From NCBI GenBank assembly GCA_027348355.1, contig DAIEPN010000184.1, positions 1 to 13,037 of the forward strand: DNA of 13,037 nucleotides. The letters are read 5' to 3'. This stretch comes from Chlamydiota bacterium. GTDB taxonomy: Bacteria > Chlamydiota > Chlamydiia > Chlamydiales > Rhabdochlamydiaceae. Below, piece after piece: positions 6,421 through 13,037 of this stretch. Under the pieces are notes generated by a model. It worked only from the letters and a program-made list of their open reading frames with translations, was not told where the DNA came from and made no database searches. Position 1 is the first letter of the stretch; every line of letters starts with the position of its first letter. A program made the translations under genes and the position numbers.

Positions 6421-7620
6421 ATGGTACAAGTAACTTTGGATACAAAAGTAGTAACAGACGCAATAGGAAAAGGTGCGGCTTGGGTATCAAGCAAGCTCCC
6501 ATCTGTAGCTTCAATGCAAGTGGGTGGAAACCTTCTTTCTGTAGGTATGGGCGCAGTAGCAGGTTATCAAGGTGGACGCATAGCTAATATAGCGGACACA
6601 TTCGCGAAAGGCTTTTTGTCAGCAATGAACGGCTTAAGCGGTGGAAGCGTTGCAAAATCTATTATGAAAGATGTTCAGGATTTTAGAGCTGCTAGTGATG
6701 CAAAAGCGAAAGGTGCCGTAGTTCTATCTGGATTGACTAAATTGATGGGTTCAGTTGCATTGATCACCGATGCAGCAACAACTGTTGTAAGCCGCTATGT
6801 AAAATCTGAGCGTTTTGATACTTTTGTAGCTGTAACAAAAGGTTTAGGAGCGATTGTTTCTTTAACTGCAGGAAGAGAGATTATAGATTTAAAAAAGAGC
6901 GTTGATGGACTTTCAAAAAAACATAAAGAAGATGAAGCAGCTCTAGTAAAGAAACAAGCAAATGATCGTAAAGCTGCCATTGAAGGTGATGTTGAAGCGT
7001 TTTCTGCTAGAATTAGTGAAGCAAGAGGACTTTCTAGTGTTATAGGACGAGTTGGATCAGAAAAAGCCATCAATGAAAGTGCATTAACTACAGAAAAACA
7101 TTATGTTGAGAATTCATTAGAAAATGCTAGCCAACCGAATGTAGAAAATTTAAGTAAACGTCAGGAACTATACGAAAAGTTAAGCTCTGCACTTGGAGGA
7201 CTTAATTCAGAGTTTGGTAAATGGACACTTACTGGCAATCAAGATGCTATTGCTCAGGCTAAAGAAAACTGTGTAGGTTTATACAGAGCTTTACAGGAAT
7301 TAAAAAATTCCCAACTACCACAAATTACTGAAAAGGAAGGTCAGGAAAGAGCAAACCTTAAGAATCAGCAACGGGTGGAAATGAAGAATCATACAAGTTA
7401 TGCCAGACCTCTTCAGTCTATAGCTTATGCTTTCACAGCAGGTTTAGCAGCAGCGAAACATTTCGTTCCACAAAATAGCTACATAAACAGAGCATACCAA
7501 GTTTCTGTAGCAGCTTCCATGCTTGCTGGAGCGGCTGGTATCTTTAAACATTCAGTACCAGATGCACCTATGACACTTTCTAATGCTCCTACTGCATTGG
7601 CATTTGCGGGAAAGGTCTAA
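6421..7620 (+). CDS. Unrecognised 399-residue Ala/Gly-rich, coiled-coil protein; effector candidate
   Basis: AGGAG (6411-6415) sits 5 nt before the ATG at 6421, which decides this start over an upstream in-frame TTG at 6403. I do not recognise the family. Residues 1-80 are small-residue-rich and weakly hydrophobic (VGGNLLSVGMGAVAGY). Residues 95-150 include apolar helices (VVLSGLTKLMGSVALI and FVAVTKGLGAIVSLTA). Residues 155-325 are charged and helical, probably coiled coil, with a single Cys at 284. Residues 330-375 are apolar again (AYAFTAGLAAA, VAASMLAGAAGIF). There is no signal peptide. This layout of two apolar blocks around a coiled coil recalls secreted translocator or membrane-active proteins of type III systems, but no homology is claimed. 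It has its own promoter and terminator and occupies the position of CT049-CT051 of Chlamydia. Confidence 0.85.
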   Translation: MVQVTLDTKVVTDAIGKGAAWVSSKLPSVASMQVGGNLLSVGMGAVAGYQGGRIANIADTFAKGFLSAMNGLSGGSVAKSIMKDVQDFRAASDAKAKGAVVLSGLTKLMGSVALITDAATTVVSRYVKSERFDTFVAVTKGLGAIVSLTAGREIIDLKKSVDGLSKKHKEDEAALVKKQANDRKAAIEGDVEAFSARISEARGLSSVIGRVGSEKAINESALTTEKHYVENSLENASQPNVENLSKRQELYEKLSSALGGLNSEFGKWTLTGNQDAIAQAKENCVGLYRALQELKNSQLPQITEKEGQERANLKNQQRVEMKNHTSYARPLQSIAYAFTAGLAAAKHFVPQNSYINRAYQVSVAASMLAGAAGIFKHSVPDAPMTLSNAPTALAFAGKV

Positions 7621-7646
7621 GCTAACTAAAAGGGATTAGCTTCTTT

Positions 7647-7678
7647 AGAAGAAGTGACATAATAATGTCACTTCTTCT
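7647..7678 (+). terminator. Strong hairpin downstream of the 399-residue protein gene
   Basis: Arms 7647-7660 and 7665-7678 pair perfectly over 14 bp around an AATA loop, 26 nt after the stop codon. Only a short T-rich stretch follows, with a longer one some 14 nt further on, so the U-tract is imperfect. It is probably the transcription terminator of this single-gene unit, and could also act on leftward transcription from the relic region. Confidence 0.65.
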
Positions 7679-7747
7679 GCTATTTGGAAATTTTTCATTC
7701 CTTTTCTAGAAGTTACAAAAGTTCTATTTTCTTACTAATTTTCTGCA

Positions 7748-8350
7748 GATTATTTCTTCAGTAACAGGGTCATAAAAGAGTATGCCTGTTCTGGTAAGCT
7801 TTACATTTTTGTTTTCGAATCGGATCCATTTTTTTGTCCTCTAAGCTTTCCAGTACTTTTATGGTAAGGAAAGATAGCTCCCGACATTTTTTTTGAAATT
7901 CTTCTAAGTTTCCCCTTCTATAAGTCGTAAGTTTACAGCTAGAACTTCATTGAGATCGTTGGGATACGAGAGCTTTTCTTCAAAATCTACAGAGGATTTA
8001 CCTGATTTCAAAGATCGTGGCATTTGTTTAGATTTACGATATTGCGAAAACGTTTTTTTCCAAAAAGCTAAAAGCGGGAGGGCCGTATCCTAAAAATGAC
8101 CTTCTGATCCAATATCCTATATTGTGTTTAGAGTAGTGTTTATTTTTTGCAAAGGTGGAGATTTCATGACGTTTGAGATCGATTGATTCCAAATACGTGT
8201 AGGTATACGCGAGTATTTGTAGGCTTATTTCCTGGGTTGGAAGGTGTAGGATTAGCTGCTTTTGCTTTTTGAAAAAGAGAAAGTATTGGGTTCGATTGTA
8301 AGTTTTTGAATTTTGAGTGGAATGACTTTCCATATAGTAAAGATTTGTCA
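7748..8350 (-). pseudogene. hemW: Decayed copy of the 3' half of hemW
   Basis: This segment aligns base for base with the 3' part of the intact hemW at 9458-10080. The best stretch, 8070-8280, still reads FFKKQKQL, HLPTQEISLQ, TYLESIDLKR and RSFLGYGP. It corresponds to about residue 175 to the stop of the 381-residue protein; the radical-SAM half with the cluster cysteines is missing. Lesions visible by comparison are a net loss of about 30 nt near 8300, a 1-nt loss near 8050, a 1-nt loss near 7915 and a 1-nt gain in an A-run near 7830. It cannot make a working protein. It lies on the same strand as the intact copy, with the broken ATPase gene between them. Beyond about 8350 similarity ends, and 8351-8474 holds nothing else I can recognise. 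Confidence 0.9.
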
Positions 8351-8474
8351 AATTTCTTTATATTCTATTTGTCTATAAATCAAAGTTTTACGATATCTTA
8401 GAGAGGTGTAATTTGCATTTTCTAAATCTGTCTCTGAAATAATGATAAAAATATGACAATCTGTCCTTAAATAG

Positions 8475-8500
8475 AGGAAAGATATTCTTTTATCTTTCCT
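8475..8500 (+). promoter_or_regulatory. 10-bp hairpin in the leader of the broken ATPase gene
   Basis: AGGAAAGATA (8475-8484) and TATCTTTCCT (8491-8500) pair perfectly around a 6-nt loop, ending just before the ribosome binding site AAGGAG (8507-8512). No U-tract follows. It could be a leader structure of the ATPase gene or a terminator of an ancestral upstream unit. Confidence 0.4.
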
Positions 8501-8514
8501 TAGAATAAGGAGAG

Positions 8515-9439
8515 ATGGAAATGAATGAACTTTTTATGTTACAAATTTTGCTAGGGGAATTCTACGATATACTAAATCTTCTCAAAGATGGGGTAGTTAG
8601 AGATGCGCAATTTCCAGACGCTCCGAGTAAAATTAAAGTGGCTATCGGAATGCGCCGGTCTGGTAAAACGTACTTTCTTTATCAACAAATTCTAAAAATG
8701 ATGAGTGAAGGTATTAGTAAAACGGAGATTTTGTATATTAATTTTGAAGATGATCGACTCGTGCCATTGAATGAGCAAAAATTAGCAAAATTGGTAGATT
8801 CGTTTTATTCACTTTATCCAGAAAACCATGACAAGAAATGCTATCTCTTTTTTGATGAAATTCAAAATGTCGATAACTGGCCTCTAGTTATAAGAAGATT
8901 GCATGATACCAAAAATGCAGAAATTTTTTTGACGGGTTCTTCAGCTAAGCTGTTAAGCAAAGAAATTGCAACAAGTCTACGAGGTTAATCTTTAGCTATT
9001 GAAATCTGGCCGTATAGCTTTACTGAATTTACTCGAGCGAAAAAAGTTTCGATTGATTGAAGTCTGTATAGTAAAAAAACACAAGATCAGCTTTCTCAAC
9101 TATTTCACCATTATCTGTCTGAGGGAGGATTTCCTGAAATTACTTTATTTGATCCCATAGTCAAACAACAAACACTACAAGAATACCTCGATGTTGTTAT
9201 CTATAGAGATATTATCGAGAGACATAATATTAAGAATCCGACTTTGATCAAGTATATGATTTTGTCAATGATTCATAATGTAGGTAAGCCGTTTACTGTG
9301 AATAAATTTTACAATGATATAAAAAGTCGAGGGTATCAAATCGGAAAAGATATTCTTTATGAATATGCAGATCATATTGAAGATTGATGGAGAAATCATT
9401 ACTCTTGATTCTTATTTGTCTGAAGGGATAAAGCTATAG
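8515..9439 (+). pseudogene. Broken AAA_14/DUF4143-type ATPase gene with two in-frame stops
   Basis: The first 157 codons encode the N-terminal part of an AAA_14 ATPase: Walker A GMRRSGKT (45-52), Walker B YLFFDEIQNV (110-119) and the sensor-like FLTGSS (138-143). A TAA at 8986 ends this where relatives continue with Arg-Ser (LRGRS). The same frame then goes on with family-typical sequence (IEIWPYSFTEF), meets a TGA at 9058, and continues again (YLSEGGFPEI, QEYLDVVIYRDIIERHNIKN) to a TGA at 9385. A shifted frame at 9383-9439 resembles a chain end. About 100 residues of the C-terminal DUF4143 domain seem lost (full proteins are about 400 residues). GGAG at 8509 suits the ATG at 8521 better than that at 8515. 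Such genes are common accessory genes with uncertain function. If translated, only the N-terminal fragment would be made. Confidence 0.85.
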
Positions 9440-9457
9440 CTTGTAAAGGCGTAGCTT

Positions 9458-10603
9458 TCAGATGATTTCTTCAGCAACAGAGTCATAAAATAGTAGACCT
9501 GTTTTGGAAAGCTTTACATTTTTGTTTTCAAATTCGACCCATTTTTTATCTTGCAGACTTTGCAGTACTTTCATGGTAAGGGAAGATAGCCGTCCCCATT
9601 TCTCTTGAAATTCTTCTAAATTTACCCCTTCTATAAGCCGTAAGTTCACAGCTAACAATTCATTGAGATCGTTTGGATACGAGAGCTTTTCTTCAAAATC
9701 TACGGGAGATTCACCTGATTTTAAAAGATCATGGTATTTGCTTAGATTTGCGATATTGCGAAATCGTTTTTTCTCCCAGAAGCTAAAGGAAGAAGGGCCA
9801 TATCCTAAGAAGGACCTTCCGGTCCAATACCCTGTATTGTGTTTAGAATAGCGTTTATTTTTTGCAAAGGCAGAGATTTCATAACGTTTTAAATCGATCG
9901 ATTCCAAATACGTACAGGCATATTCGAGCATTTGGAGGCTGATCTCTTGAGTTGGTAGGTGAGGGGTTAGCTGCTTTTGTTTTTTGAAAAAGAGAGTATG
10001 CGGTTCGATGGTGAGGTTGTAGAGAGATAAATGAGAGATCGGAAGTTTTTGGATTTTGTGCAGAGTGTTTTGCCAGGCTGTAAAGGTTTGGTGGGGAAGG
10101 TCGTACATGAGGTCGATGGAGATGTTATCAATCCCAGCAGTAAAGACATTGTCAATTGCATGGAGGGCTTTTTCAGCGCCATGGCGTCTATCTAAAACTT
10201 CGAGTAGGGAATCGTCTAACGATTGTACCCCAATGCTGATTCTATTGATCCCTAGTTTTTTGATTTGTTTAAGATAGGGGAGGGATCCATCTTCCGGGTT
10301 CATTTCGAAGGTGATCTCGCAATCTTTAGCGATGTGAGAAGAACTTTGGAGGATCCATTCTAAAATCATGTGAACGGATTTTTCTTCTAGAAGAGAAGGT
10401 GTGCCGCCTCCAAAATAGATCGAGACGATAGTTTTTCCGTAGAGGAGGGGAAGCTTTTGCTGCCATTCTAAAAAAAGAGATTGCAAAAAGAGGTTGTGGA
10501 GGTCTTGTTTGTTTGGAAGGACAAAAAAATGGCAATAGGGACACTTGTGTCTACAAAACGGAATGTGAAAATAAAGGCTTATTTCTGGCGTTTCAAGACC
10601 CAT
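9458..10603 (-). CDS. hemW: HemW-like radical SAM protein (heme chaperone; older name HemN-like oxidase)
   Basis: This 381-residue radical SAM protein has the cluster motif CRHKCPYC (Cys17, Cys21, Cys24) and then His-Phe-Phe. The fourth cysteine of true HemN (CxxxCxxCxC) is absent, which places it with HemW. Further motifs are FGGGTPS (64-70), FEMNPED (99-105), RISIGVQSLDD (121-131) and IDLMYDLPHQ (163-172), followed by the HemN C-terminal domain. HemW proteins bind heme and are thought to deliver it to respiratory proteins, not to decarboxylate coproporphyrinogen. It corresponds to CT052. The ATG has no clear ribosome binding site and lies 14 nt after the stop of the 108-residue gene, so it is probably coupled to it. 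Its 3' half is duplicated as a relic at 7748-8350. Confidence 0.92.
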   Translation of the reverse strand: MGLETPEISLYFHIPFCRHKCPYCHFFVLPNKQDLHNLFLQSLFLEWQQKLPLLYGKTIVSIYFGGGTPSLLEEKSVHMILEWILQSSSHIAKDCEITFEMNPEDGSLPYLKQIKKLGINRISIGVQSLDDSLLEVLDRRHGAEKALHAIDNVFTAGIDNISIDLMYDLPHQTFTAWQNTLHKIQKLPISHLSLYNLTIEPHTLFFKKQKQLTPHLPTQEISLQMLEYACTYLESIDLKRYEISAFAKNKRYSKHNTGYWTGRSFLGYGPSSFSFWEKKRFRNIANLSKYHDLLKSGESPVDFEEKLSYPNDLNELLAVNLRLIEGVNLEEFQEKWGRLSSLTMKVLQSLQDKKWVEFENKNVKLSKTGLLFYDSVAEEII

Positions 10604-10617
10604 TTAGTTGTAATTGT

Positions 10618-10944
10618 TTAGATAGTTTGCTTTCGTTTTGAATGTCTTTTTCGCATACGAGGTGTTATCTTTCGTTGAGTTTCTTTGTGAGTAACCTGTT
10701 GAATAACCCTGCTATCCTTAATATTGATTTCAATACAATAACTCTTGAATTCAAGGATCTGGTGGTCATTGTCTGATTGAACCTCATCAAAAATTACACA
10801 CAACGGGTCACCTTTTTCAGAAAAAAGGCCAACTCCAGCCCCTTTTTTTACTTCTACAGCATCTCCCTTTGGGCCTGAGCTCCAAGAAATTGTTAAGGAA
10901 CCAGAACCATCAATCGGATGAAAAAACACTTTTCCTTTTTTCAC
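10618..10944 (-). CDS. Unrecognised 108-residue protein with a basic tail
   Basis: The gene starts at a GTG (10944) with AGAGG about 7 nt upstream. I do not recognise it with confidence. Residues 1-75 look like a small beta-rich domain with alternating hydrophobic residues (VFFHPIDGSGSLTISW, GVGLFSEKGDPLCVIFDEV), faintly like the DUF2283 type of small fold. The last 25 residues are strongly basic (TQRKITPRMRKRHSKRK), suggesting nucleic acid or membrane-surface contact. It ends 14 nt before the hemW start and lies downstream of a possible 27-residue gene and its promoter, so it is probably co-transcribed with hemW. I recall no counterpart between CT052 and CT053 in Chlamydia. Confidence 0.7.
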   Translation of the reverse strand: MKKGKVFFHPIDGSGSLTISWSSGPKGDAVEVKKGAGVGLFSEKGDPLCVIFDEVQSDNDHQILEFKSYCIEINIKDSRVIQQVTHKETQRKITPRMRKRHSKRKQTI

Positions 10945-10995
10945 GATTTGACCTCTCTTAAGCCTTTATGACTATTGCGGATTGATTTTCCAGTG

Positions 10996-11079
10996 CTATA
11001 CATTATTGAACTCAGCCTGACCTATGACAATTCGATCCCCTGTAATTGCAGTAATAACAGTAACAATTTTTCTACTCAT
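10996..11079 (-). CDS. Possible 27-residue peptide gene upstream of the 108-residue gene
   Basis: An ATG at 11079 is preceded by AAGGA at good spacing and lies about 15 nt downstream of the predicted transcription start, so it should be translated. The peptide begins MSRKIVTVITAITGDRIVIG and ends with a TAG at 10996; the frame would otherwise run eight more codons (HWKINPQ) to a second stop. It may be a genuine leader peptide or the clipped start of a longer gene. I recognise no family. It lies 51 nt before the GTG of the 108-residue gene. Confidence 0.4.
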   Translation of the reverse strand: MSRKIVTVITAITGDRIVIGQAEFNNV

Positions 11080-11101
11080 AAATATCCTTTAATGAGGACT
11101 G

Positions 11102-11130
11102 ATTATTACATGCTTATGTACTTGTGTAAA
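11102..11130 (-). promoter_or_regulatory. Sigma70/sigma66-type promoter for the 27-residue/108-residue/hemW unit
   Basis: On the minus strand TTTACA (11125-11130) and AATAAT (11102-11107) are 17 nt apart, each one base from consensus. The start would fall near 11095, just before the AAGGA and ATG of the short reading frame. It is the only good promoter I see upstream of hemW. Confidence 0.6.
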
Positions 11131-11210
11131 GAAAAATAGAGTTCTAAATATTTCTGTTTATTCGGAATCATGATTAGAGAACGATTATTGTTTCCTCATT
11201 CGAGGAAATG

Positions 11211-11672
11211 TTACCAATCACGGTTGTCTGGATCCTCTAACACACCACGGCGCCAGCGATTTTTATCACTGAATGGATCGTCATCATCTTCTTCCACAGC
11301 AGATTTTTCTTCTCCTTCTTCTTCAGTCTCTTCACTGATAGATGTCTCTGTGTCATACGATTCTGTTTCCATATCAAGGCCGGCATCTGTAAGACCTTCG
11401 TCGTTCATATCCATTTCAGGCATACTTTGTGGCTCGTGATAGGCACCTCTTGCTTGGGCAGAGCGTTTAGGAACTGTATACTCTTCTACTTCTCCATGTT
11501 CTTTCAAATAACGAAGTCGCACCTTTTCTTCATCGATTTTATCTCGAATTGCCTGCATCTCTTCTTTGTGTTTTTCAATGTCTTTTTTAGGAACAAGGCC
11601 AAGTTTTAGCCATTGCTCAAGATCATGTAATTCGTTTTCAAATTTTTTGAGTCGTTCACTTTTAATGTTCAT
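11211..11672 (-). CDS. CT053-like conserved chlamydial protein, coiled coil plus acidic tail
   Basis: I place the start at the ATG at 11672 (153 residues), since GAGGAA lies 4 nt upstream; the frame is open six codons further to a TTG at 11690 without a matching ribosome binding site. Residues 1-60 form a charged helical hairpin or coiled coil (FENELHDLEQWLKLGLVPKK then DIEKHKEEMQ, EEKVRLRYLKEHG). Residues 85-135 are strongly acidic and Ser/Thr-rich. The end is a distinct DPFSDKNRWRRGVLEDPDN motif that looks conserved rather than disordered. Function is unknown. It is placed between hemW and sucA as CT053 is, and is transcribed away from sucA. A short GC-rich palindrome, CTCCCT-CT-AGGGAG (11692-11705), lies just upstream. 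Confidence 0.85.
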   Translation of the reverse strand: MNIKSERLKKFENELHDLEQWLKLGLVPKKDIEKHKEEMQAIRDKIDEEKVRLRYLKEHGEVEEYTVPKRSAQARGAYHEPQSMPEMDMNDEGLTDAGLDMETESYDTETSISEETEEEGEEKSAVEEDDDDPFSDKNRWRRGVLEDPDNRDW

Positions 11673-11779
11673 TAGTTCCTCATGATGCAAGCTCCCTCTA
11701 GGGAGGGGTGATTACTTTTTCGTTTATTTACCTAAGTGCTTTTTTTAATGCAACTGGCTTCGGTATAGTTTTTTTTTTA

Positions 11780-11809
11780 TTCACATGGGTTAAGGCAGAA
11801 CTTTATACT
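11780..11809 (+). promoter_or_regulatory. Possible sigma70/sigma66 promoter for sucA
   Basis: TTCACA (11780-11785) and TATACT (11804-11809) are 18 nt apart, each one mismatch from consensus, and the site follows a 10-base T-run (11769-11778). The leader to the sucA ATG would be about 100 nt. Nothing else in 11706-11914 is recognisable. Confidence 0.4.
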
Positions 11810-11914
11810 AAATTTTCCTGTTTAAAGGTAGAGGGAAGATTTCTTTTCTTAAGAAATGCAGATCTGTTATAAGGAAAATTTAATATAAAAATAGATTAGG
11901 TATAAGGCATCTTC

Positions 11915-13037
11915 ATGGGAAAAAAAGCTTTGGAATCACAGGCTTTTTCAAATGCAAATTTTGGTAACTATCCTTTCATCATCGAAGAATTGTATGAAAA
12001 ATTTCTTCAAAATCCAGAAAGTGTAGACCCTTCTTGGCGTACTCTTTTTGCAAGCTACGCAGCCTCCGAAGAACCTGCCACTATAAAAAGCAAAGCTTCT
12101 AAGATTGCGTCTAAGGAAGAAGTTGTTTCTTCAAGTCTTGACTTGCGACTATTCGATCTAATTAATGCCTACCGTACATATGGGCATCTCTACGCAGATT
12201 TTAATCCATTAGAGCCAAAACTTTCCAAGAGACCGGAGCTTCTCGATCCAAAAAGATATTATTTTAGTGAGGAAGACCTTTCTAAAACCTTTCCTACTAT
12301 GGGTTTTCTAAAGGAGAAAACGGCACCTCTACAAAAGATCATTACGGCGCTAGAGGAAACGTATTGCGGAAAGATCGGGATAGAGTACATGGGTTTAGAA
12401 AGACCCCAGATCGAGAAGTGGCTGCAAGACAGAATTGAGCCAGGTTTTTACACGTCTTTATCTGCTGAGGAAAAAACAGATATCATGCATTGGCTGAGCA
12501 GGGCGGAATTTTTCGAATCTTTCCTTCATACAAAATATGTAGGACAAAAGCGCTTTTCTTTAGAGGGGGGGGAAACCTTGATCCCTATGCTTGATTTTTT
12601 ACTAGAAAAAGGACATGAGCTTGGACTTAAAGAGGTAGTAGTTGGAATGGCCCATAGGGGAAGATTGAATGTTTTGGCCAATATCCTTGGAAAATCCTAT
12701 GAAATGATTTTCCATGAGTTTGAAGACTATTATGCTCCGGATCTACTTGAGGGAACAGGAGATGTAAAATATCATAAAGGGTTTGAAGGGGTCTTAAAGC
12801 TTTCTGATACTGCAGAAGTTCATATCACTCTTGCTGCTAACCCAAGTCATCTGGAATCGGTGGATCCGGTCGTATGCGGTATGGTAAGAGCAAGACAAGA
12901 TGTACTCGAAGAGGCGAGTAAATTCCAGGTTTTACCCATCTTGATCCATGGAGATGCCGCCATTGCAGGACAAGGGGTTGTTTATGAAACTCTTCAATTA
13001 AATAATTTAGAAGGTTATGAAACTTCTGGAACGATCC
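11915..13037 (+). CDS. sucA: 2-oxoglutarate dehydrogenase E1 component, 3'-truncated by the window edge
   Basis: The first 374 codons are present without interruption. This is the thiamine-diphosphate E1 subunit that decarboxylates 2-oxoglutarate and transfers the succinyl group to the lipoyl arm of SucB in the TCA cycle. The N-terminal E2-binding segment is recognisable (NYPFIIEELYEKFLQNPESV, then DPSWR). Conserved active-site blocks follow: FSLEGGETLIP (214-224), GMAHRGRLNVL (244-254), KYHKGF, NPSHLE and the diphosphate-binding GDAAIAGQG (346-354, Asp347). Full-length proteins have about 900 residues, so over half lies outside. AAGG lies 8 nt before the ATG. It corresponds to CT054, and sucB would be expected downstream. 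An 8-base G-run at 12565-12572 codes for the conserved Glu-Gly-Gly-Glu without breaking the frame. Confidence 0.95.
   Translation, partial: MGKKALESQAFSNANFGNYPFIIEELYEKFLQNPESVDPSWRTLFASYAASEEPATIKSKASKIASKEEVVSSSLDLRLFDLINAYRTYGHLYADFNPLEPKLSKRPELLDPKRYYFSEEDLSKTFPTMGFLKEKTAPLQKIITALEETYCGKIGIEYMGLERPQIEKWLQDRIEPGFYTSLSAEEKTDIMHWLSRAEFFESFLHTKYVGQKRFSLEGGETLIPMLDFLLEKGHELGLKEVVVGMAHRGRLNVLANILGKSYEMIFHEFEDYYAPDLLEGTGDVKYHKGFEGVLKLSDTAEVHITLAANPSHLESVDPVVCGMVRARQDVLEEASKFQVLPILIHGDAAIAGQGVVYETLQLNNLEGYETSGTI

Noticed and set aside
8034..8351. 105-codon minus-strand frame as an independent small gene
   Set aside because: Most of it aligns with residues of HemW and it ends at a frameshift relative to the intact copy; the first few codons have no ribosome binding site. 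It is part of the hemW relic.
7679..9457. Insertion sequence or transposon carrying the ATPase gene
   Set aside because: I found no transposase, no terminal inverted repeats and no short direct target duplication; the only repeat is the hemW 3' half.
9663..10544. Several short frames overlapping hemW on both strands
   Set aside because: They lie wholly inside a clear radical SAM gene and show no family-like motifs or ribosome binding sites.
11170..11439. Serine-rich plus-strand frame
   Set aside because: It is the antisense of the acidic Glu/Asp-rich tail of the CT053-like gene; the low-complexity serine runs come from reversed acidic codons, and there is no ribosome binding site.
12565..12572. 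Eight-base G-run in sucA as a possible phase-variation tract
   Set aside because: It encodes the conserved Glu-Gly-Gly-Glu of the SucA active-site region in frame; a switch here would disable a central metabolic enzyme, and the codons are explained by protein conservation.

Overview
This window reads as a chromosomal segment from a chlamydia-like bacterium, that is, a member of the order Chlamydiales probably outside the Chlamydiaceae. The grounds are gene order and family membership. A DNA polymerase III delta-like gene followed at once by a short tetrapyrrole-methylase-fold methyltransferase, then hemW, a small coiled-coil/acidic gene and sucA, matches the order I recall for C. trachomatis (CT047, CT048, CT052, CT053, CT054). 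The enoyl-ACP reductase is of the plant/chlamydial type. Base composition is AT-rich and several promoters look like ordinary sigma70/sigma66 promoters. I cannot name the genus from the sequence alone.

Layout. 1-1278: the 3' part of an unrecognised large protein (plus strand), probably cut by the window edge. 1367-2587: an endonuclease/exonuclease/phosphatase (EEP) fold enzyme with a hydrophobic N-terminal segment; it converges on fabI (2607-3521, minus), with a perfect 14-bp hairpin at the junction. 3623-3784 (minus): a 53-residue Lys/Arg/Ser-rich protein with its own good promoter. It sits just before the delta-subunit block, roughly where Chlamydia carries the histone-like gene hctB. 4088-6226 (plus): a tightly packed run of an OsmC-family thiol protein, the delta subunit (TTG start, overlapping stop/start) and the methyltransferase (17-nt overlap). 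6421-7620 (plus): a 399-residue unrecognised Ala/Gly-rich, coiled-coil protein with a near-consensus promoter whose -10 box lies inside an inverted repeat; a strong hairpin terminates it. It occupies the place of CT049-CT051.

7700-9450 is a decay zone. It holds a degraded copy of the 3' half of hemW (minus) and a broken AAA_14/DUF4143 ATPase gene (plus) with two in-frame stops and a lost C-terminal part. Next comes the intact hemW (9458-10603, minus). Thus a dying ATPase gene lies between an intact and a relic copy of one housekeeping gene, a recombination or insertion scar. Upstream of hemW, on the same strand, are a 108-residue unrecognised protein (GTG start) and a possible 27-residue peptide gene behind a good promoter; the three may form one transcript. 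11211-11672 (minus) is the CT053-like gene. sucA starts at 11915 (plus) and runs off the right edge.

The housekeeping genes cover fatty-acid elongation (FabI), replication (delta), RNA modification (probable), heme handling (HemW) and the TCA cycle (SucA). The lineage-specific pieces are the unrecognised 5' gene, the EEP protein, the small basic protein, the 399-residue protein and the relic zone. I saw no tRNA, rRNA, CRISPR array or intact transposase.
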